Source: Ricinus communis (lineage: Eukaryota; Streptophyta; Magnoliopsida; Malpighiales; Euphorbiaceae). Taken from it: a stretch of 64,000 nucleotides of DNA. The stretch lies in assembly GCF_019578655.1 (NCBI RefSeq), contig NC_063264.1:13681213-13745212 (forward strand), read 5' to 3'. The notes below the pieces were generated by a model that had not been told where the DNA came from, made no database searches, and saw only the letters and a program-made list of their open reading frames with translations. Below are positions 58,949 through 64,000 of the stretch, piece by piece. Each line of letters begins with the position of its first letter. The stretch's first letter is position 1. The translations under genes and the position numbers were made by a program.

Positions 58949-60400
58949 TGATGTGCGTAAAATACACACATCTAAATGGGGTTTTTAAGATTCATTTTAT
59001 AGACATTTGGATGTGAATTGGTCCCAACACTCACCCTATCCGTCTGTTTGTGTGCATTAGGTCCAAAAGAAGTTAAAGGATGATAAAGGGAAGAATTAGA
59101 GCATAATTGGACGTCAAAACTGCCGAAACAAGCTAAGTACGAGCATGAGGAAGCTGAACATGGCCGTGTTGGTTTCAACACAAGCCGTGTTCCCAACATG
59201 GGCACCAACACGGCCGTGTTGGGTGCATCAAACATCAAAGAAAAAGTAATTCTTAGGGAGCACGGCCATAGAGAGTAACACGGCCAGGAACACCGAACCG
59301 TCTTAGGAACACGAGCATCAACACGGCCGTGTTGGAGGCGACAGGGGGAATTAATTAAAAGAAATAAGAGAGGAAAGAAAAAGAGAGAGCGGGGGAGAAC
59401 GTCCCAAACCCTAATATTTCTTTCTCTAAGGATTTTTTGAGTTGGAACCAAGGGAAAAGGAGACTTGGATCAAGGTTTCAATCGGATTCCCTTCAAAGAT
59501 TGAAGATTGGGCGAGGTTCATTGATTGGTTTTTGAATCGAGCAAGAGGAACAAGAATCGATTCAATTTGAGCAAGAGGAATTGGGGCTGTTTACTCTCAT
59601 CCAAGGGTGTAATAGGGTTTTCTCTACCTTTACTCATTGTTGTAATTGAATTCTTGTGTATTTTTATAATGAACATGATTAGCTAGATTGATTAAATCCA
59701 TTGGGATTTCCTTACTATGTTGGCTTAATATTATATTGTTGGATTGTTTGGATTAGTTTTGTATTCTTCTTGCTTTCAGTATTAATAAGATAATGCATCA
59801 TTCATAAGACATTGTGAATTGTGTGTTTAGATTGCTTTGTGTGATTGAGAAGTCCATTTGGCAACTGTAATTTTGAATAGAAAGAACTGGTTAATAATCG
59901 CTTAGAGATAAGGATAATTAACTAGCCGGATTAAGAATTAACAAAGCTTAATAGAGGCGGATTAAAGCTTAATGCTAATTTAAGAATCAATCGTTAGAAA
60001 GAGATTCCAACTTGAGGTTATTAAATTTAGGAATTTGGTTATCGAGAGAGAGAAACCGAATTCGTTTAAGAATTCATCCACGGGTAGCATAATTAGACTC
60101 ACCAATCCTTTATCTTTTGTTTGATTGCCAACTAGTTTAGGTTCCCTTTGGGTTTGCTCTCTTGCCTTGGTTATTTTAGTTATCAATTACTCTTGCATCT
60201 CCCTTAGAACTTAGCTTGTAGCTATTAGTTAGTTTAGAAATTATTCATCATTTATTTTAGGTTAATATAACAAAGAATAAAGGAGTAACTCTAGGCTTTC
60301 ACTTTCCCGACGAATACGACCTTAATACTCGCCATTAGTGCTAGACTGCATCGATAGGTACACTGCCTTAGATTGTAGCTAACACAAGTAGAACACATCA
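58949..60400 (+). repeat. 5' LTR of Athila-like copy 2 (variant A), 1452 bp
   Basis: TGATGTGCGTAA to GAACACATCA. U3 contains several aacacggccgtgtt palindromes (59155-59340), for example an 18-nt perfect one at about 59207. The half from 59671 onward is shared with variant B LTRs. The minus-strand open frame 58972-59451 is an LTR artefact. Confidence 0.92.
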
Positions 60401-60406
60401 AGTTTT

Positions 60407-60424
60407 TGGCACCGTTGCCGGGGA
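60407..60424 (+). promoter_or_regulatory. Primer binding site, tRNA-Asp type, copy 2
   Basis: tggcaccgttgccgggga, 6 nt after the LTR; one transition from the Athila-type site complementary to tRNA-Asp. Confidence 0.88.
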
Positions 60425-60587
60425 ATTGTTTGAAAACTAGAGTGAAATTTGCTATTTGTTAATTTAGCCATTTTTTTTCTTATTATTTTATGATTTTTAT
60501 TTTTATTTGTTTATTTATTTTATTTTATTTGTACATATTTATTTAGTTGAAGTTTATGATTCAGATAGTGAATGATAAGGAGGTTCA

Positions 60588-61764
60588 ATGCTAAACTCAA
60601 ACTCTTTGTATGACGCATTGGAAAATGGGATTAGGAACCAATAGAGTGCTAAAAATTGGGATACCCGTACATCTTTAGAAGCTCGAGTGGAATCGTTCTG
60701 CAGGGCTACCGATGAACTCTCCACTCCTATCCTTTTATCTCAAGTTTTTTGTGAATTTTGTTGTGGTTTACATTTGAGTAATGATTGTCCATTGTATAGT
60801 GATGTTGCTCATTGTTCTTATAACTATGAATAGGTGAATTATACGGGAAGTTAGCCAAAATGACTCGTATGAAAGCACCTACAATCAAGAGTGGAGCACT
60901 CATTCACCTTATGGATGGAGCTTAGATGGCCCAGAACCACCAGAATCTTATTAACCACATCAGCAGCCTAATCTTGCACCTGCAACTCAAGATGAAGAGT
61001 TAGTGTTAGAGGAGCTGATGATGAGGTTCATTACAAGTCTTGATGATAAATTCCAACAAACAGAGAGGATACTTGAAGATCAACAAGCCTCGATTAAGAA
61101 CATAGAGCATCAAGTACGCTTAATCTTCAAGTTACTAGCTAAAGAGCAATTGGGAACTCCATCAAACGCTACTAAATTTGAGGAACACTTGAGCGCCGTC
61201 ACTTTGCGTTCAGGTGAGAATTTTTCTGGTTTATCTACTATGTTTGACGATGATGCTTCTGTGCAGGATGATTTCTTGAACATGGAGATGGAACCAGAAA
61301 AGGAAGAGGCGAACATGATTCCTTTGAAAGACTATCAACAAGAACGTATAGTTGATGATGCTGAGTTGCAGTTAGAGGAATTTTTGGTGGATTTTTCACA
61401 AGTCCCTTCGATGATGGAAGATGAGCACGAGTTATCCAATGAGGAAGTCTTGGAAGAGCTCGAGTTTCTTCTAGCAAGTGAACCAAGCCAAGGACTAGAG
61501 AAAACCATGAACATTCCTGAAGAAATTGCCCAACCATCGATCATTCCAATTGGTGAAACTCCAGTTTTCAAATTGGAAGAGCCCCTAGAGCATCATGACT
61601 ACGTGCAATTATACGAGGAGCGAGTCTTGCCCATTATACTGGCAACTTGCTTAATAGTCGGGAAGAGGAAGTCGACGATTATCCCTTTAAGAGGATACTT
61701 GAAGCCATTTGCTTGGAAAAAGGATGGATGGTCGTCAATCCCCACCGTTTGCCTTTCACCATGA
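60588..61764 (+). pseudogene. Gag C-terminal and protease/RT-linker remnant, copy 2
   Basis: ATG 60588 gives MLNSNSLYDALENGIRNQ, then ARVESFCRATDELS, the finger CEFCCGLHLSNDC (60750-60788) and Tyr-rich YNYE..VNYTG. From 61003 a 253-codon stretch is open: LMMRFITSLDDKFQQTERI (coiled-coil-like), KLLAKEQLGTPSNAT, AVTLRSGENFSG (end-of-gag motif), then an acidic linker ending PVFKLEEPLEHHDY and RVLPIILATCL, like the segment just before RT in Athila pol. Stops at former Gln (TAG, TAA) and Trp codons upstream of 61003. The retroviral gag core and catalytic domains are absent. Confidence 0.72.
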
Positions 61765-61865
61765 GTCCAGCTAAGAAGACTCATCACATAAAAAAGAAGC
61801 ACTTTTGGGAGGTACCCCAAATTCTATTTTTCAATTTTAATAATTTACCATTTTATTTTTGGTAA
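61647..61865 (+). pseudogene. Pol-flank remnant ORF, copy 2
   Basis: A 72-codon frame starting MLNSREEEVDDYPFKRILEA, overlapping the end of the gag-linker frame in another frame. It is colinear with 21467-21691 of copy 1. Contains CLEKGWMVVNPHRLPFTMSP and KKTHHIKKKHFWEVPQ. Conservation of this frame in both copies may be simple common descent. Confidence 0.5.
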
Positions 61866-61962
61866 GTTTTATTTATGTTGAGTCTATGAGTTGAGGACTT
61901 ATTGGTTGTGCAGGTGAGAAAGAGTGAGAAAGTGCTGAGGATCGCAAGTTTTGCATTTTCTA

Positions 61963-62226
61963 GACACCAACACGGGTGTGTTGAAGACCGTGTTCATTAA
62001 CACGGCCCGTGTTCTAATTGAAGAAAATCAAATTAAGATGAACACGTTCACAGTAGTCCACACGGTCATTTACGCCCGACCGTGTCCCCAACACGTTCTC
62101 GTGTTCCATATACATGGGCGTGTTCTCAGAAGTTGGTAAGTCAGCACGTTTTAATACACTTAACACGACCCGACATCCGGACCGTGTTCATGAACACGGC
62201 CACTGTTGGTGAACACGGGCGTGTTC
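61963..62226 (+). promoter_or_regulatory. Palindromic CACGG/CCGTG array upstream of ORF2, copy 2
   Basis: About ten half-sites (ccgtgtt / aacacgg and near variants) in 264 bp, for example at 61989, 61999, 62181, 62193 and 62213. They end just before the internal TATA box. Colinear with 21074-21340 in copy 1. Confidence 0.5.
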
Positions 62227-62238
62227 CATACCTTTCCT

Positions 62239-62246
62239 ATATATAC
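62239..62246 (+). promoter_or_regulatory. Internal TATA box for ORF2, copy 2
   Basis: tatatata in ttcctatatatacc. Expected transcription start is about 30 nt downstream, within the leader that precedes ctcctctcttgctctctcac. Same sequence and spacing as copy 1. Confidence 0.55.
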
Positions 62247-62365
62247 CACTTCATTTCGAAATGGCCAAAAATTTTGCTCTCCTTTTAGTTTTAGCAATTC
62301 TCTCCTCTCTTGCTCTCTCACTTCTTATTTTTCATCTCGAAGGCTTTGGATATTGCTTTTGTCAA

Positions 62366-62904
62366 GTAAGTACCCTCCAACTTCATTTTCCGTTATTTTA
62401 TTTTGATATTAGTTCGAATTTATGTTTTCTTTGTGTTCGAATTTGTGTTTCAATTTTTTTTAGTTTATTTCCTTATTTTATTATTTGATGCATGCATTTA
62501 CATTCATGTTTGAGCTTAATTTTCTTTTTTTTTCTTTAATTTAGTTTATATACTTAACTTGCTCATATGTTCCGTTTTTCTTTTCTACCATTATTCATGA
62601 TTGTGATTAATTCTTTATTCTTCTCTTTATTATTATTGTTGGCAGTTAAACAATAGGCTCTGTCTCTGTTGTATCTGTTTTATATTAGCATGTTGGTTTG
62701 CCTTGTGATGGCAAAGTTAAACTCTATGTGGATAAATTGAAAATTTAATTGGTTAGAATTGGTTGGTAGTATTGTGGATTGAATTTTCTTTGCAGGACAT
62801 TAAGCGGTTTAATTTTATCAAGTTAAATCATTCGGTTTATCCAATTTATGCCATTATGCTGCCAAACTTTCGTTGATCCTTAGTACTAAAAATTTATTTT
62901 TCAG
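62366..62904 (+). other. Putative leader intron upstream of ORF2, copy 2
   Basis: Donor caa|gtaagtaccc at 62366, acceptor atttttcag at 62902-62904, followed by gtacc and the ORF2 ATG. The 539 nt are T-rich and free of long open frames. Both sites match copy 1. Confidence 0.6.
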
Positions 62905-62909
62905 GTACC

Positions 62910-64000
62910 ATGTCCACCAGACGAGGATCAGGAGTTTACAAAAGGAGATGGACCGATGGTTCCTCTTCCTCTCGATCGTCAGGCGCTGCACCGACTAGTT
63001 CAGGCCAAATTAGACCACCGCAGCGCCATCGATTCCTACTTTTCCAAGGGCAGCCCACCTTTGAGCAGAGATATCAATCAATGAGGCACAAAGATTTGGG
63101 AAAGGGGCGTAGGATAGATTGGCCAGCACTGGAAACTGTCGGACTTGCAGCTATAGTTCGCCGATACCTTGAGACGCCCCCATTTCAACATTTCTTTGAG
63201 ATTGTTGAACCAACATATAGGGAGTTGACTGTGGAGTTTGCCAGCACTTTCTTTCTATAGAGCCAGTTGTGGGACTTCCAACAACCGGATGCGGTCAGTT
63301 TCAGATTAGCAAAGCGGACTTTCACGATGAGTGTACAGCAGTTTGGGGTACACTTGGGCTTGTGGACTGACGAGGATATCGCTGGGGAGGTTTATAGTCG
63401 CTGTATACACACACCTGGTGTGTCATATCCATAAATGTGGGCTGATATTTCTGATGACACTAAGGGTTACGATGCGGTCACCCAAGGCGTCTAACTTGCC
63501 TCGAGGGATCGCAGACTTGCATGCATTCACTGGCTAGGACAATCAACGGGGGAGATAGCGGTGGTGTAGTTACCCGGACTGTTTATACTTTACAAGCATG
63601 CACCAAAGACCAAATTCACGACATGGGGTACTTATTGGCCAGACAGATCAGTGCCTTCTGCAACAACTCAAAGAAGGTACTTTTCTGTTTCGGGACTTAC
63701 ATTACTCGACTGGCTAAAAGCTTAAGAGTTTTGGAGGAAGCGATACCACATTTGACAGAGCTGGGGGTGATGGAGATGTTGGGACTTCCCCAGATGGTTA
63801 GTATGGGGATGGCGACTCGTAGGCAGGGTCGGCTAGGACTAGAGTATAGACTGAGGAATGCTCTTTTTGCAGCACTCAGAGAGGAGCGACCTGCCCCACG
63901 AGCCCATGGTACACAGGATGTCCCACCTTCTTATGATATTCCAGAGTCTTCCTTCAGACCGTCTACTTCAGCTCCTTCTGGTTCTTCATCAACTGTTTTA
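62910..64000 (+). pseudogene. ORF2 of Athila-like copy 2 (runs off window)
   Basis: MSTRRGSGVYKRRWTDGSSS start, then RHRFLLFQGQPTFEQRYQSM, ALETVGLAAIVRRYLETPPF, FFEIVEPTYRELTVEFAST. A TAG at 63258 stands where copy 1 has a Gln codon. Frames break again at about 63430-63620, then ARQISAFCNNSKKVLFCFGT, ITRLAKSLRVLEEAIPHL and EYRLRNALFAALREERPAP are readable to the edge. This copy keeps 27-30 nt near 63150 and a Pro/Ser-rich segment (PPSYDIPESSFRPSTSAPSG) that are shortened in copy 1. Function unknown; dead here. Confidence 0.75.

Larger units (their letters stand above)
58949..64000 (+). mobile_element. Non-autonomous Athila-like LTR element, copy 2 (partial)
   Basis: Plus-strand order: 5' LTR, PBS, short gag remnant, pol-flank remnant, palindrome array, TATA box, leader intron, ORF2 running past the window end. 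No gag core and no pol domains lie between 60401 and 62910, exactly as in copy 1. Copy 2 is free of the nested LTR and shows its empty site. Confidence 0.85.

Noticed and set aside
62261..62488. Signal-peptide-like start MAKNFALLLVLAILSSLALS downstream of the internal TATA box
   Set aside because: The ATG is only about 15 nt after the TATA box, so it would lie upstream of the expected transcription start. Copy 1 has ATA instead of ATG, and joining at the predicted splice sites does not enter the ORF2 frame. Best read as pyrimidine-rich leader.

Overview
This window is from a flowering-plant nuclear genome, probably a eudicot; the species cannot be named from the sequence. I found no intact host gene, tRNA, rRNA or CRISPR array. 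It is heterochromatin-like DNA: about 35 kb (roughly 55 percent) is one 39-bp tandem satellite, and almost all the rest is decayed LTR retrotransposons inserted into it. The monomer length is exactly 3 x 13 nt, and the consensus lacks stops in all three frames of one strand and one frame of the other. The satellite therefore produces dozens of long open frames (13-residue peptides such as LFSHIHKYTPLTG, CFLILTNIPLLRG and MRKQPRKRGIFVN) that are not genes.

Layout: satellite, + orientation (1-2344); copia-type fragment (2345-2732); satellite, - (2733-3229); decayed Ty1/copia element (3230-7169); satellite, + (7170-12362) with a 399-bp solo LTR (9300-9698); direct strand inversion of the satellite at about 12362; solo LTR of 1512 bp (12392-13903); satellite, - (13904-17078); an Athila-like non-autonomous element on the minus strand (17079-25834) that itself carries a nested solo LTR (22543-24007); satellite, - (25835-46417) broken by two LTR fragments; copia-type LTR/leader fragment (46418-47366); satellite, + (47367-58283) broken by a 5.75-kb Tekay/Del-like Ty3/gypsy insertion (47820-53571) and a small LTR scrap; unassigned AT-rich DNA (58284-58948); and a second Athila-like element on the plus strand (58949 to beyond 64000).

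The most interesting system is the Athila-like family with two copies in inverse orientation. Both copies have Athila-type LTRs and a tRNA-Asp-type primer binding site. Both keep only the C-terminal zinc-finger/linker part of gag and the pol flanks, and lack the gag core, reverse transcriptase, RNase H and integrase. Both keep a large second ORF (ORF2). In both copies ORF2 is preceded by a conserved cassette: an array of CACGG/CCGTG palindromes, a TATA box, a pyrimidine-rich leader, and a 540-550-nt segment with canonical GT/AG splice signals ending 5 nt before the ORF2 ATG. This looks like a trans-mobilised retroelement family with its own internal promoter and leader intron. The same palindrome core is arrayed in the LTRs. 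Two LTR variants share their 3' halves but carry different U3 halves.

The satellite has higher-order structure: a period of about 12 monomers (about 468 bp), a duplicated block of about 3 kb, and four orientation switches. Decay of every coding relic is dominated by C-to-T or G-to-A changes, especially Gln codons turned into stops, as expected for methylated, silenced DNA.
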